Shown here in pieces: positions 34,091 to 43,430 of a stretch of DNA of 64,000 nucleotides; positions within the stretch are counted from its first letter, which is position 1, and every line of letters begins with the position of its first letter. Source of the DNA: Bradyrhizobium sp. CCGB12 (GTDB lineage Bacteria > Pseudomonadota > Alphaproteobacteria > Rhizobiales > Xanthobacteraceae). Under the pieces are notes generated by a model. That model saw only the letters and a program-made list of their open reading frames with translations. It was not told the origin of the DNA and made no database searches. A program made the translations under genes and the position numbers. The stretch lies in assembly GCF_024199845.1 (NCBI RefSeq), contig NZ_JANADO010000001.1:3224001-3288000 (forward strand). The letters are read 5' to 3'.

Positions 34091-35314
34091 TTACTTCTTC
34101 AAGAGCGCGCACTTGCTCTCGGACAGCGGCGTGAAGGCCTGGTCACCCGGCACCGTGCCGACCAGCTTGTAGAAGTCCCACGGCCCCTTGGATTCCGAAG
34201 GCTTCTTCACCTCGAACAGATAGGCGTTGTGGATGGTGCGCCCGTTGGGCTGGATCTCGCCCTTGCCGAACAGATCGTCCTCGGTCGGCATCGACTTCAT
34301 CTTCTCGACGACCTTGACGCCGTCATGCGAGTTGCCGCCAAGCGCTTCCAGCGCCTTGAGATAGTGACGCACGCCCGCATAGACGCCGGCCTGCACCATG
34401 GTCGGCGGTGCATTGTTCTTCATCTTCGCGGCGAAGCGCTTGGAGAACGCCCGGGTCTGGTCGTTCATGTCCCAGTAGAAGGTCTCGGTGAAGTTGAGGC
34501 CCTGCGCCGTCTCCAGGCCGATCGCCTTGACGTCGGTGAGGAACAGCAGCAGCGCCGCCAGCTTCTGGCCGCCCTTGACGATGCCGAACTCGGCCGCCTG
34601 CTTGATGGTGTTGGTGGTGTCGCCGCCGGCATTGGCAAGGCCGATGATCTTGGCCTTGGAAGCCTGCGCCTGAAGCAGGAACGAGGAGAAGTCCGGCGTG
34701 TTCAGCGGATGCTTGACGCCGCCGACCACCTTGCCGCCGTTGGCGGTGATGACCGCCGTGGTGTCGCGCTCGAGCGCCGCGCCGAAGGCGTAGTCCGCGG
34801 TCAGGAAGAACCAGGTGTCGCCACCGGCCTTCACCAGCGCCTGACCGGTGGTGTGGGCCAGCATGTAAGTGTCATAGGTCCAGTGCACCGTGTTGGGCGA
34901 GCACTGCGCGTTGGTGAGGTCCGAGGTCGCCGCACCGGAGTTGATGTAGACGCCGTTCTTTTCCTTGACGACGTTGTTGACGGCGAGCGCGACGCCCGAG
35001 TTCGGCACGTCGACGATGACGTCGACCTTGTCGACGTCGAACCACTGCCGCGCGATCGCGGTGCCGATGTCGGGCTTGTTCTGGTGATCGCCCGAGATGA
35101 TGTCGATCTTCCAGCCCTTCGCGGCAAGGCCGGAATCCTCAACGGCCATCTGCGCGGCGAGAGTAGAGCCCGGTCCGCCGAGGTCGGCATAGAGCCCGGA
35201 CTGATCGGACAGCGCGCCGATCTTGACGGTCTTGTCCTGCGCGGACGCAACGCCTGCTGCGGCGAAGGTAAGCGCGGTCGTCAGCAGCAATGACGCAATC
35301 GACCTGGTGTTCAT
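34091..35314 (-). CDS. Branched-chain amino acid-type ABC transporter binding protein
   Basis: A 407-residue periplasmic receptor (Peripla_BP_6). The signal peptide ends at GVASAQ. The mature start DKTVKIGALSDQSGLYADLGG and later blocks SGDHQNKPDIG, DVPNSGVALAVNNVVKEK and FLTADYAFGAALERDTTAV mirror the orphan protein at 19606-20832 nearly block for block. Located between livF and livH, it is the dedicated receptor of this operon. Members of this subgroup are often annotated for branched-chain amino acids, amides or urea; the ligand is not determinable here. Confidence 0.93.
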   Translation of the reverse strand: MNTRSIASLLLTTALTFAAAGVASAQDKTVKIGALSDQSGLYADLGGPGSTLAAQMAVEDSGLAAKGWKIDIISGDHQNKPDIGTAIARQWFDVDKVDVIVDVPNSGVALAVNNVVKEKNGVYINSGAATSDLTNAQCSPNTVHWTYDTYMLAHTTGQALVKAGGDTWFFLTADYAFGAALERDTTAVITANGGKVVGGVKHPLNTPDFSSFLLQAQASKAKIIGLANAGGDTTNTIKQAAEFGIVKGGQKLAALLLFLTDVKAIGLETAQGLNFTETFYWDMNDQTRAFSKRFAAKMKNNAPPTMVQAGVYAGVRHYLKALEALGGNSHDGVKVVEKMKSMPTEDDLFGKGEIQPNGRTIHNAYLFEVKKPSESKGPWDFYKLVGTVPGDQAFTPLSESKCALLKK

Positions 35315-35349
35315 GCAACTTTCCTTTTTGAATTTTCTCGTTGGCAGTT

Positions 35350-36088
<739 letters not shown>

Positions 36089-36096
<8 letters not shown>

Positions 36097-36844
36097 GACC
36101 GGCTCCCAGATAGGCTTCCTTGACGCGCTCGTCCTTGGTGAGCTCGGAGTAATGCCCTTGCGCGAGCACCTGCCCGCGCGTCAGCACGGTGATGATGTCG
36201 GAGAGATTGGCCACGACGCTCAAATTATGCTCGACCATCAGGATGGTATATTTCGCGGAGATGCGCTTGATCAGCGCCGCGATCTTGTCGATGTCCTCGT
36301 GACCCATGCCGGCCATCGGCTCGTCCAGCAGCATCATCTCAGGGTCGAGCGCGAGCGTGGTTGCGATCTCCAGTGCGCGCTTGCGCCCGTAAGGCATCTC
36401 GACCGCGGGCGTGTTAGCAAACTCGCTGAGGCCGACATCGTTCAACAACTCGCGCGCGCGATCGTTGAAGCGGTTGAGCACGGATTTGGAACGCCAGAAG
36501 TCGAACGAAGAGCCGTGCTGGCGCTGAAGTGCGACGCGGACGTTTTCCAGCGCGGTGAGGTGGGGAAACACCGCTGAAATCTGGAATGAACGAACGAGAC
36601 CCATGCGGGCCACGTCGGCCGGCGCCATCGCAGTGATGTCCTGCCCCTTGTACAGGATCTTTCCGGCGGACGGTTTGAGGAACTTGGTCAAAAGATTGAA
36701 GCAGGTCGTCTTGCCGGCCCCGTTCGGGCCGATCAACGCATGAATGCTCCCACGGCGAACCTTGAGCGCAACGTCGCGGACGGCGAAGAAGCCCGCGAAC
36801 TCCTTGGTCAAGCCTTCCGTTTCGAGAATGAACTCATCGGCCAA
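36089..36844 (-). CDS. livG: ABC transporter ATP-binding protein, LivG family
   Basis: A 251-residue ATPase with Walker A IGPNGAGKTTCFN, a LivG-type insertion after it, Walker B MMLLDEPMAGMGHED and the H-loop ILMVEHNLSVV. The signature region is degenerate (MPYGRKRALEIATTLA), as usual for LivG where LSYGxQR is found; here MPYGRKR. First gene of the livG-livF-receptor-livH-livM operon, which gives the full complement of a liv-type importer. Confidence 0.93.
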
Positions 36845-37165
36845 ACAGATTTCCCCCTGCCCGCACGACGCGCTGGCCGCGCGTGGCTGTCCTTGTTTAC
36901 TTCGGCTTTCCGGAGGGCCTTGGAGCCCATCCGGAACGCCGCCTCCGGGCGCGGAATATGCCGGAGGTGACGGGGGTTAGGCAAGGCGGAAAGCTGAGCA
37001 GATCAGGCCTCCGGCTGGGATACGAATGCTCCCTTAGTCGGAGATGTTTTGACGTCGTGCCTGCCCGGCCTCCCGGTTCGCAAAAGCACCGGTCATCAAG
37101 TCGTCGTTAACGGTCTTTGGTCGCGCGCGCCAGCCTTCATAGAAAATTTTCCCGCGGCGAAGATC
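36845..37165. other. Intergenic region upstream of livG and the PAS-like gene
   Basis: 321 bases between divergent genes with no supported coding sequence. It must hold the promoter of the liv-type operon on the minus strand. A stem of TTCCGGA/TCCGGAA (36908-36914 with 36930-36936) continued by GGGC/GCCC around a CTTGGA loop lies about 65-95 bases before livG and could form in its leader. No clear sigma70 elements were recognised. Confidence 0.4.
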
Positions 37166-37846
37166 ATGTGCGGGTTTTCACATGCCGGGAATATTGTTTT
37201 GGATTTCGCGAGCGCCGCACCCTCCGTCGTCAAGTCGATCAGGCAGCGTGATCTCCTGAATACGTGGCTGCGACTTTATGCGCGCCGGCAGGTCGCACCG
37301 GCGATCTGGGAGTACCAGCCTGCGCGGCTCGAGGAAGAGCTGTCCGATCTCATCTATTACACGGTGGACGGTTCTGGGCCGACGCCGGACCTGACCATCC
37401 AGAGCGAAGGCACGCGCATCTCGCGCGCCTATGGGCACACCGGCAAGGGCATCCTGCTGCACGACTATGTCGGACCGCGGCTCGCGCCTTTCGTGATGCC
37501 CATCTATCATGAATGCGTCGCGCGCGGGCTTCCGGTTTACAGCGTTGCCGACGTCGACGACATCTACGGACGCATCGTCGCCTATGAGCGGCTGCTGCTG
37601 CCGTTCCTGACCGACGACAAGGTCAGCCACGTCATCGCGTCGGTGAAGACCTTCTGCGAGGACGGCGGCTTCGAGATCAAGAATCTGATGCGCGGAAATG
37701 ACGCGCCGCCGCGTCCGAGGCAGCGCGCCGTGATCGACCGCGACCTGTTTCATCGCGCGCCTGGCCGCATCGCTGCTGCCGACGTGGTCGAACTCGCCGA
37801 CCAGTCCGGCCCAAGCGTCACCGCCGAAATCATCGAGCTGAACTAG
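37166..37846 (+). CDS. PAS-domain-like protein (PAS_5-type)
   Basis: A 226-residue cytosolic protein without signal or membrane segments. The middle (about 20-160) reads like the alphaproteobacterial PAS_5 family: IRQRDLLNTWLRLYARRQVAPAIWEYQPARLEEELSDLIYY (in parts) followed by beta-rich RISRAYGHTGKGILLHDYVGP and YHECVARGLPVYSV. No kinase, GGDEF or DNA-binding domain is attached, so it may be a stand-alone sensor or partner protein. The assignment is from sequence feel and is moderate. The ATG at 37166 is the first good start after an open upstream frame. It ends in a 4-base overlap with the convergent yffB-like gene. Confidence 0.65.
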   Translation: MCGFSHAGNIVLDFASAAPSVVKSIRQRDLLNTWLRLYARRQVAPAIWEYQPARLEEELSDLIYYTVDGSGPTPDLTIQSEGTRISRAYGHTGKGILLHDYVGPRLAPFVMPIYHECVARGLPVYSVADVDDIYGRIVAYERLLLPFLTDDKVSHVIASVKTFCEDGGFEIKNLMRGNDAPPRPRQRAVIDRDLFHRAPGRIAAADVVELADQSGPSVTAEIIELN

Positions 37847-38202
37847 CGCGCTTTTGCCCCGACCTCCTTGGCATAGATGTCAGGCTTGAAGCCGACCAGC
37901 AGCTTGCCGCCAACCTCCAGCACCGGCCGCTTGATCATCGATGGTTGCGCTAGCATCAGCGTCAGCGCCTTCTTCTCGCTCAAGCCTTCCTTGTCGGCGT
38001 CAGGCAGCTTCTTGAAGGTGGTGCCGGCGCGATTGAGCAACGTCTCCCAGCCGACCTTGTCGCTCCACTGCTTGAGCTTGTCCTTCTCCACCCCCGCGGT
38101 CTTGTAGTCGTGGAAATCATAGGCGATGCCATGGGTGTCGAGCCAGGCGCGCGCCTTCTTCATGGTGTCGCAATTCTTGATGCCGTAGATGATGTTGGGC
38201 AA
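37843..38202 (-). CDS. ArsC/Spx-fold protein, YffB family
   Basis: A 119-residue thioredoxin-like protein of the ArsC family. The N-terminal IIYGIKNCDTMKKARAWLD contains the single redox cysteine (NCDT rather than the CxxC of Spx). The C-terminal part has SMIKRPVLEVGGKLLVGF with the conserved Arg-Pro turn. This is the YffB/YfgD-like branch, for which arsenate reduction is not established. The frame is open upstream, but the TTG at 38202, 6 bases after GAGGGACG, gives the conserved family start (LPNIIYGIKNC). Confidence 0.85.
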   Translation of the reverse strand: MPNIIYGIKNCDTMKKARAWLDTHGIAYDFHDYKTAGVEKDKLKQWSDKVGWETLLNRAGTTFKKLPDADKEGLSEKKALTLMLAQPSMIKRPVLEVGGKLLVGFKPDIYAKEVGAKAR

Positions 38203-38325
38203 ATCGTCCCTCGCACATGCGTCGTATCGTGATCGCCGGGGCGTTTTACGTCCCCGGGCGTTGTACGAAACTCCGGTTCGCGCGACAATATCGCGAACCA
38301 CGCCAACTCTCCGAACGGACAGACC

Positions 38326-38697
38326 ATGCACGTCACCCACGATCCCGCGGCCAGCGCCTCGCCGACAATCGACTTCAACAGCTTCCTCGCCGTCGATATC
38401 CGTGTCGGCACCATCGTGGACGCCAAGACGTTCCCGGAGGCGCGCAAGCCGGCCTGGCGGCTGTGGATCGACTTCGGCGCCGCGATCGGCGTGCGCAAGA
38501 GCTCGGTGCAGATCACCGAAAACCATCCGCTCGAGACGCTGGTGGGGCAACAGGTCGCCGCCGTCGTCAATTTCCCGCCGCGCCAGATCGGTCCGGTTGT
38601 CTCGGAGGTGCTGACGCTCGGTTTCCCCGACGCCGAGGGCAAGGTCGTGCTGGTACAGCCGAGCAAGCCCGTGCCGAACGGCGGACGGCTGTTCTAA
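38326..38697 (+). CDS. csaA: tRNA-binding domain protein CsaA
   Basis: A 123-residue OB-fold protein with an EMAP-like tRNA-binding domain. Conserved stretches are FLAVDIRVGTIVDAK, KPAWRLWIDFG, GVRKSSVQITENH and the NFPPRQIGPVVSEVLTLGF segment. CsaA is a small dimeric protein with proposed chaperone or export-related activity in Bacillus and tRNA-binding ability. The first 15 residues are non-conserved. It is divergent from the YffB-like gene with 123 bases between. Confidence 0.9.
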   Translation: MHVTHDPAASASPTIDFNSFLAVDIRVGTIVDAKTFPEARKPAWRLWIDFGAAIGVRKSSVQITENHPLETLVGQQVAAVVNFPPRQIGPVVSEVLTLGFPDAEGKVVLVQPSKPVPNGGRLF

Positions 38698-38801
38698 CGG
38701 CAGGCGATCAAGGCCCGCGCTGTAACCATCGCCGCGCGACGGCTTGATCCTCCAATTTTCCGGCGGCGGACTTGACCAGGATGAGCTTTTTCCAATAAAA
38801 A

Positions 38802-38880
38802 TGACTGATCGATCGTTTTTTATTCTGTCTGGGCTCTAGTCAGACAAATCCTGACAAGCCATAAAACGATCAATCTGTCA
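38802..38880. promoter_or_regulatory. Nested inverted repeats before the TetR-family gene
   Basis: In a locally AT-rich leader, TGACTGATCGATCGTTTT (38802-38819) is mirrored by AAAACGATCAATCTGTCA (38863-38880), 18-base arms with two mismatches. Between them lies GTCAG...CTGAC (38839-38854 region). Both sit within 21-99 bases of the TetR start codon at 38901. An operator for the TetR protein with the promoter between the arms is inferred. Confidence 0.55.
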
Positions 38881-38900
38881 GTTATTTACGAGCGCCCCGG

Positions 38901-39533
38901 ATGCCCAAGATCAGCGACAAGCAACGCGAAAGCCGGCGGCAGCAGATTCTCGAGGCCGCCCTCGCCTGCTTTGCCGAAAACGGTTTTCACCAGACCGGCA
39001 TGGCCGACATCGTCAAGCGGTCCGGGCTGAGCCACGGCGCGGTCTATCTCTACTTTCAGAGCAAGGACGATCTGATCGAGGCGCTCGCCGACGACCGGCA
39101 TCGCCGCGAATCCGTGCTCAACTCGGTCGCGCAGGGATCGGGCGATCCGATCGAAGGTCTTCACGCGCTGATCCGCGTCTACGCGCAATGGCTCACTGAT
39201 CCCACAGGCGAAGCCCGGCGTCGCGTCGGCGTCCATGGCTGGGCCGAAGCCCTGCGCAACCGTCGCGTCCGCACCAGCGTCGTCGAAGGCATCGACATGC
39301 CGCGCGCGCTGATCGTGGCGCTGGTCGAGCGGGGCCAGCATGACGGACTCATCAAGCGTGACCTCGGCGCTGATGCGATCGCACGTGTGCTGATCGCGAT
39401 CTTCCAGGGCTTTGTGCTGCAAAAATGTTGGGGTGAGGATTTTGACGTCGAGGCCTGCATGCCGGCCGTCGCCGGCGTGATCGACGGCTTTCGCACGACA
39501 AGGTCCAACGTCGGGCGACGAACCAGGGCGTGA
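38901..39533 (+). CDS. TetR-family transcriptional regulator
   Basis: A 210-residue repressor. The N-terminal helix-turn-helix is typical: RRQQILEAALACFAENGFHQTGMADIVKRSGLSHGAVYLYF (in parts, about 13-53), followed by KDDLIEAL. The C-terminal domain is helical and variable, as expected for ligand binding. A TSUP permease gene starts 3 bases after its stop, so the regulator probably controls that transporter. Nested inverted repeats precede it. Confidence 0.92.
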   Translation: MPKISDKQRESRRQQILEAALACFAENGFHQTGMADIVKRSGLSHGAVYLYFQSKDDLIEALADDRHRRESVLNSVAQGSGDPIEGLHALIRVYAQWLTDPTGEARRRVGVHGWAEALRNRRVRTSVVEGIDMPRALIVALVERGQHDGLIKRDLGADAIARVLIAIFQGFVLQKCWGEDFDVEACMPAVAGVIDGFRTTRSNVGRRTRA

Positions 39534-39536
39534 GCC

Positions 39537-40319
39537 ATGTCGTGGATCCATGAACTGCTCGCCGGGATCGGCGTCGGCCTTGCCGGAGGGCTGACCTCCG
39601 GCTTCATGGGCGTGAGCCCGGGTGGCGGCCTCGTGATCTTTTCCGTGCTGCTGCTCGGCGCCGAGCAGCACGTCGCGCAAGGCACGTCGCTGATCGCGCA
39701 GGTGCCTCCGACGGGGCTTGCGGGCGTGCGCCGCTACTGGCAGAGCGGAAAGCGCAGCCCGTTGCCGTGGATCATCTGGATCGGCATCGGTTTCATGATC
39801 GGGGGTATCAGCGGCGGCTACGCCGCGTCCGCCGTCTCGGACTCGTTCCTGCAATGGTCTTATGTCGTGTATCTCGTCACGCTTATCGCAGCGCTGGTCC
39901 TGCGGCGTGAGCACAGCGACGGAGACGGCGAGACCACGATCCAACGCGAACTGCCCTGGCTGCCCCTGCTCTTCGTCGGCGCGCTCGCCGGCTTTTCCTC
40001 GGGCTTCATGGGCATCGGCGGCGGTCTTGCGATAACGGTCGGCCTCGCCGCGGGCCTGCGCGTGCCGCAGCACCAGGCGCAACTCGTCAGCCTCATCTTC
40101 TCGGTCGTACCGACCACCGTTCCCCCGGCATGGATCTACTGGACCAAGGGCCTCGTGGTCGGCTGGCCCGCCATCATCGGCATCCTCGCCGGTCTATACG
40201 TCGGCACCGATTTCGGCGCACGCATGGCCAACGGCGTCAGCAAATCGCTGCTGCGCCGGATGATGATCGGCTTCGTCGCGATGATGGCGCTCTACATGAC
40301 CTACAAGGCGCTGAGCTAG
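39537..40319 (+). CDS. Sulfite exporter TauE/SafE (TSUP) family permease
   Basis: A 260-residue membrane protein with about eight helices. The duplicated TSUP motif is visible as GGLTSGFMGVSPGGGLVI near the N-terminus and AGFSSGFMGIGGGLAITVG in the second half. The substrate is unknown. It is co-transcribed with the TetR gene (3-base gap). It differs clearly from the TSUP protein at 12792, so the two are distant paralogues. Confidence 0.9.
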   Translation: MSWIHELLAGIGVGLAGGLTSGFMGVSPGGGLVIFSVLLLGAEQHVAQGTSLIAQVPPTGLAGVRRYWQSGKRSPLPWIIWIGIGFMIGGISGGYAASAVSDSFLQWSYVVYLVTLIAALVLRREHSDGDGETTIQRELPWLPLLFVGALAGFSSGFMGIGGGLAITVGLAAGLRVPQHQAQLVSLIFSVVPTTVPPAWIYWTKGLVVGWPAIIGILAGLYVGTDFGARMANGVSKSLLRRMMIGFVAMMALYMTYKALS

Positions 40320-40321
40320 CT

Positions 40322-41026
40322 TCACGGCCGCTTCGGAATGTTCAGCCCGCGCTCCACCGCCGGACGCGCCAGAGCGCGTTCGAGCCAGGCGCCAACCGAT
40401 TTGAATTGGCTGAATGCAACGAGATCGCCGGCGCCGTAGAATCCGATGAGATTGCGCACCCAGCCGAGCATGGAGATGTCGGCGATGGTGTAGTCGTCAT
40501 CCATGAACCATTGCCGGCCGGAAAGGTGCGTCTCCATCACGCCGAGCAGGCGCTTGGACTCGCTGACGTAGCGCTCCAGCGGCCGCTTGTCCTCAAAATC
40601 CTTGCCGGCGAATTTGTGGAAGAAGCCGACCTGGCCGAACATCGGCCCGATGCCGCCCATCTGGAAATGCACCCACTGGATGGTCTGGTAGCGGCGCGCG
40701 GCGTCCATTGGCAGAAGCTTGCCGGTCTTCTCCGCGAGGTACTGCAGGATCGCCCCGGACTCGAACAGCGGCAGCGGCTTGCCGCCGGGGCCGTTGGGAT
40801 CGAGGATCGCGGGGATCTTGCCGTTCGGATTGAGCGAGAGGAACTCGGTCGTCTTCTGGTCGTCCTTGCCGAAATCGACGAGATGGACTTCGTAAGGCAG
40901 TCCGATCTCCTCCAGCATGATCGAGACCTTGACGCCGTTCGGCGTCGGCAACGAATAGAGCTGAAGCAATTCCGGGTGCTTGGCAGGCCAGCGTTTGGTG
41001 ATGGGAAAAGCAGACAGATCGGACAT
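40322..41026 (-). CDS. Glutathione S-transferase, YfcG/YghU-like
   Basis: A 234-residue GST. The N-terminal thioredoxin-like domain reads LYSLPTPNGVKVSIMLEEIGLPYEV, with the TPNG turn of the Nu class, then NGKIPAILDP and the glutathione-binding LFESGAILQYLAEK. The C-terminal helical domain has the IADISMLGW stretch. Nu-class members have disulfide-bond reductase activity. It is convergent with the TSUP gene, 2 bases apart. Confidence 0.92.
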   Translation of the reverse strand: MSDLSAFPITKRWPAKHPELLQLYSLPTPNGVKVSIMLEEIGLPYEVHLVDFGKDDQKTTEFLSLNPNGKIPAILDPNGPGGKPLPLFESGAILQYLAEKTGKLLPMDAARRYQTIQWVHFQMGGIGPMFGQVGFFHKFAGKDFEDKRPLERYVSESKRLLGVMETHLSGRQWFMDDDYTIADISMLGWVRNLIGFYGAGDLVAFSQFKSVGAWLERALARPAVERGLNIPKRP

Positions 41027-41116
41027 CGGGACCTTTGATGCATGGACTGAGGCGTGCTCAATCTAGGCAAGACGCCATGCGGCGCAAGTCACTATTCGTC
41101 CCGACGAACCCCACGC

Positions 41117-41263
41117 TTATCGCGGCAGCGTTGCCATCGCCACGATCGGGGTCAATGCTTCATGTTGCAGTCGATACTCGATGAACCGTTGGCCCGTGAT
41201 CACCAGCACGGCCGTAAAGGCAATCGCGAGCATCGCGGTGGCCAACTGGCAGACATCGTTCAT
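41117..41263 (-). CDS. Small hydrophobic protein (48 residues)
   Basis: A short gene: ATG at 41261-41263, stop at 41117-41119. The product begins MNDVCQLATAMLAIAFTAVL and continues VITGQRFIEYRLQHEALTP, that is, one membrane helix (about 7-24) followed by a short charged tail. A GAGGGA ribosome-binding site lies about 8-13 bases upstream. It sits alone in a 446-base gap between the GST and DUF429 genes. Function unknown; coding status rests on the start context and coherent helix. Confidence 0.5.
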   Translation of the reverse strand: MNDVCQLATAMLAIAFTAVLVITGQRFIEYRLQHEALTPIVAMATLPR

Positions 41264-41472
41264 GGTGTTCTGTCCCTCAGCAATCTTTGACCTCAACGTC
41301 CGCTAAGGGACCGTGTTCCTGGCCCACTTGAAATTATTGCTACTTTTTCCCGCCCTTCAATCATCCCGCGCAGGGACTATTGAGCCTTCCAAGCGTTGAT
41401 GTGCGCCTGAAGCAAAGTCACCATCGTCGCGGCTATATAGGAGACGGAAACGCTCGCAAGGGATGACCGACT

Positions 41473-42138
41473 TCAATAGTTGATCTCCATCCTCAGCCCG
41501 CGCGGATCGATCTCGTCGCCGCCGACGCGCTGCGTGCTGTCGCGCGCAGCGACCGCGCAGGCGCAGGCATCGATGAGATCGTCGCGGCCGATGCCAGTGC
41601 CGTGGCGCCACGTCAGCCATCTTTCGATCCTGGTGAAGCCGCGGTCTTTCAGCAGGGCAATGCGCTGCTCGCGGCCGCGCGGCGACGACTTCGGTTCAAG
41701 CCGGACCCGGCCGGCGAGATTCCAGAAGATCAATTCCGGGTGCGCTTCGCCAACGATCGCTTGCCGCGCAGGCGTCATGATCGCGTCGACGTCCCTGATC
41801 TTGTCCCTGATATTCCAGAGCTGGGCGGACACGCCCCTGCCCTTGCCCTCGTGCTCCCAGTAGCAGCGATTGGCCGCAGCCATGTCGGGAAAGGTCCAGA
41901 GATCCCTGCGCGCGCCGAGAAACACGGCGGGGCCGACGAGCTCACGTGCATGCAGGTCGCACGCGCGATAGCCGTTCGGTTTCAATCCGATCGGCATGTC
42001 GATCATCGCGCGCGCGTGCGGCATCGCGAGCAGGCGCGTCAGGCCCGGTGAATAATCGAAACCGTGATCGCCGCGCTCGTCGATCCAGGCTGCGACCCAG
42101 CCGAAGCGAAACCCGTCGAGGCCGAGATAGTTCGGCAA
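41473..42138 (-). CDS. DUF429 family protein (predicted RNase H-like)
   Basis: A 221-residue protein of the DUF429 family, predicted to have an RNase H-like fold. Hallmarks are YLGLDGFRFGWVAAWID at the N-terminus (first acidic residue), MIDMPIGL (second) and DDLIDACACAVAA near the C-terminus (third). The activity has not been shown for the family. The open frame extends upstream into the beta-lactamase-like gene, so a start after that gene's stop is preferred: TTG at 42138; a CTG nearer 42162 is possible. Start is uncertain. Confidence 0.75.
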   Translation of the reverse strand: MPNYLGLDGFRFGWVAAWIDERGDHGFDYSPGLTRLLAMPHARAMIDMPIGLKPNGYRACDLHARELVGPAVFLGARRDLWTFPDMAAANRCYWEHEGKGRGVSAQLWNIRDKIRDVDAIMTPARQAIVGEAHPELIFWNLAGRVRLEPKSSPRGREQRIALLKDRGFTRIERWLTWRHGTGIGRDDLIDACACAVAARDSTQRVGGDEIDPRGLRMEINY

Positions 42139-42161
42139 GCTATCGATTCCGAGATCTGCGA

Positions 42162-43361
42162 TCAGCCTCCGACCGCCTGATAGGCCAGGCGCTTGAACTC
42201 GAAGAAGAACGGATTCCAGAAGCCCATGTAGCGCTTGGTCATCAGCACCCCAGCGGTGTTGGCCTCGGGGCAGATCCACCAATGGGTGCCGGCAAGACCG
42301 CCCCACTGGAACTCGCCGGTCGAGTTCGGGGGATCGAACGGCGTCGGTGCGAAGGTGACGGCGCCGCCGAGGCCAAAGCCCTTGCCGGGGATCGGCCCGA
42401 GATTGGCGAAGCGGATGGTCTGGCCAGCGGGCAGCTGGTTCGTCATCATCTGCCTCAGCGTCTCCGGCTTCAGCAGAACGTCCGAGCCGGGCAGCAGCGC
42501 CCGCACGAGCGCCAGCATGTCGGGCAAGGTCGAGACCAGACCGCCGCCGCCGGACAGCCGCGGCAGCGGCCGCCGATAGGCCTGCGGATAAGGCAAATGG
42601 TCGGCCCGCGTCAGGCCGGGCTTCATGGGATCGAGCACATCGGCGCCATTGTAGAGCGCGACCAGCCTGCCATGCTGCGCCTCCGGCACGTAAAAGCCGG
42701 TGTCGGTCATGCCCAGGGAATCGAAGATGCGCGCCTTGAGGAAGGCGTCGAGCGGCTGGCCCGAGACGACCTCGACGACACGGCCGAGCACATCGGTCGC
42801 CACCGAATATTCCCAGCCGCTCCCGGGATGATAGGACAGCGGCAGACCGGCGAGCTGGTCGATCATGTCCGCGAGCGGCGTCAGCGGATTGAGGATCCGC
42901 GCCTCGTTGTAGCCTTTGAACAGCACCGTGCCGGGGTCGAAGATGCCGTAGCTGAGACCGGATGTGTGGGTCAGAAGCTGACGGATCGTGATCGGGCCTC
43001 TTGCGGGCTCAACGTCCGCCAGGCTCGTCGCCCCCTGTTTCAGCACCTTGCGATTGCCGAGCTGCGGCAGACATTTTTCGACGGCGTCGTCGAGCCCGAT
43101 GCGGCCTTCCTCGACGAGCAGCATGATGGCGCAGGTGACGAAGATCTTGGTATTGGAGAACGCGCGGAAGATGTGGTCGGGCCGGAGCGCCGCCTTCGCC
43201 TCGCGGTCGGCAAAGCCCACGCATTGCTGGTCGACGACCTCGCGGCCTCGCAGCACCGCCCAGGACACGCCGGGAATGATCTCCTGATCGACGTAGCGCT
43301 GCATCGCCTTCCGCAGGGCGGAAAAATCAGCTGTCCTAAAATCAGGTGTCCTGGCGTCCAT
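42162..43361 (-). CDS. Beta-lactamase-fold serine hydrolase (class C/EstB type)
   Basis: A 399-residue serine hydrolase. The catalytic SxxK is SNTK in FRAFSNTKIFVTCA (about 69-72), the second-motif tyrosine is in GWEYSVATDVLG (YSV replaces the YxN of true AmpC), and the third-motif region is WGGLAGTHWWICPE (GGLAG in place of KTG). No signal peptide is present, so a cytosolic esterase or peptidase of family VIII is more likely than antibiotic resistance. The DUF429 gene follows closely. Confidence 0.88.
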   Translation of the reverse strand: MDARTPDFRTADFSALRKAMQRYVDQEIIPGVSWAVLRGREVVDQQCVGFADREAKAALRPDHIFRAFSNTKIFVTCAIMLLVEEGRIGLDDAVEKCLPQLGNRKVLKQGATSLADVEPARGPITIRQLLTHTSGLSYGIFDPGTVLFKGYNEARILNPLTPLADMIDQLAGLPLSYHPGSGWEYSVATDVLGRVVEVVSGQPLDAFLKARIFDSLGMTDTGFYVPEAQHGRLVALYNGADVLDPMKPGLTRADHLPYPQAYRRPLPRLSGGGGLVSTLPDMLALVRALLPGSDVLLKPETLRQMMTNQLPAGQTIRFANLGPIPGKGFGLGGAVTFAPTPFDPPNSTGEFQWGGLAGTHWWICPEANTAGVLMTKRYMGFWNPFFFEFKRLAYQAVGG

Positions 43362-43430
43362 GCGTTTTCCCCAATGATGGCTTGGACGGATATAGCGCGA
43401 ATTCGCCGGATATGAAGCCCGCGCTGCGGC

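Noticed and set aside
37843..38202. Arsenate reductase of an arsenic resistance operon
   Set aside because: No ars genes are adjacent, and the NCDT cysteine context matches the YffB branch rather than ArsC proper.
42162..43361. AmpC beta-lactamase
   Set aside because: Only the SxxK motif is standard; YxN and KTG are replaced and there is no signal peptide, which fits an esterase or peptidase.
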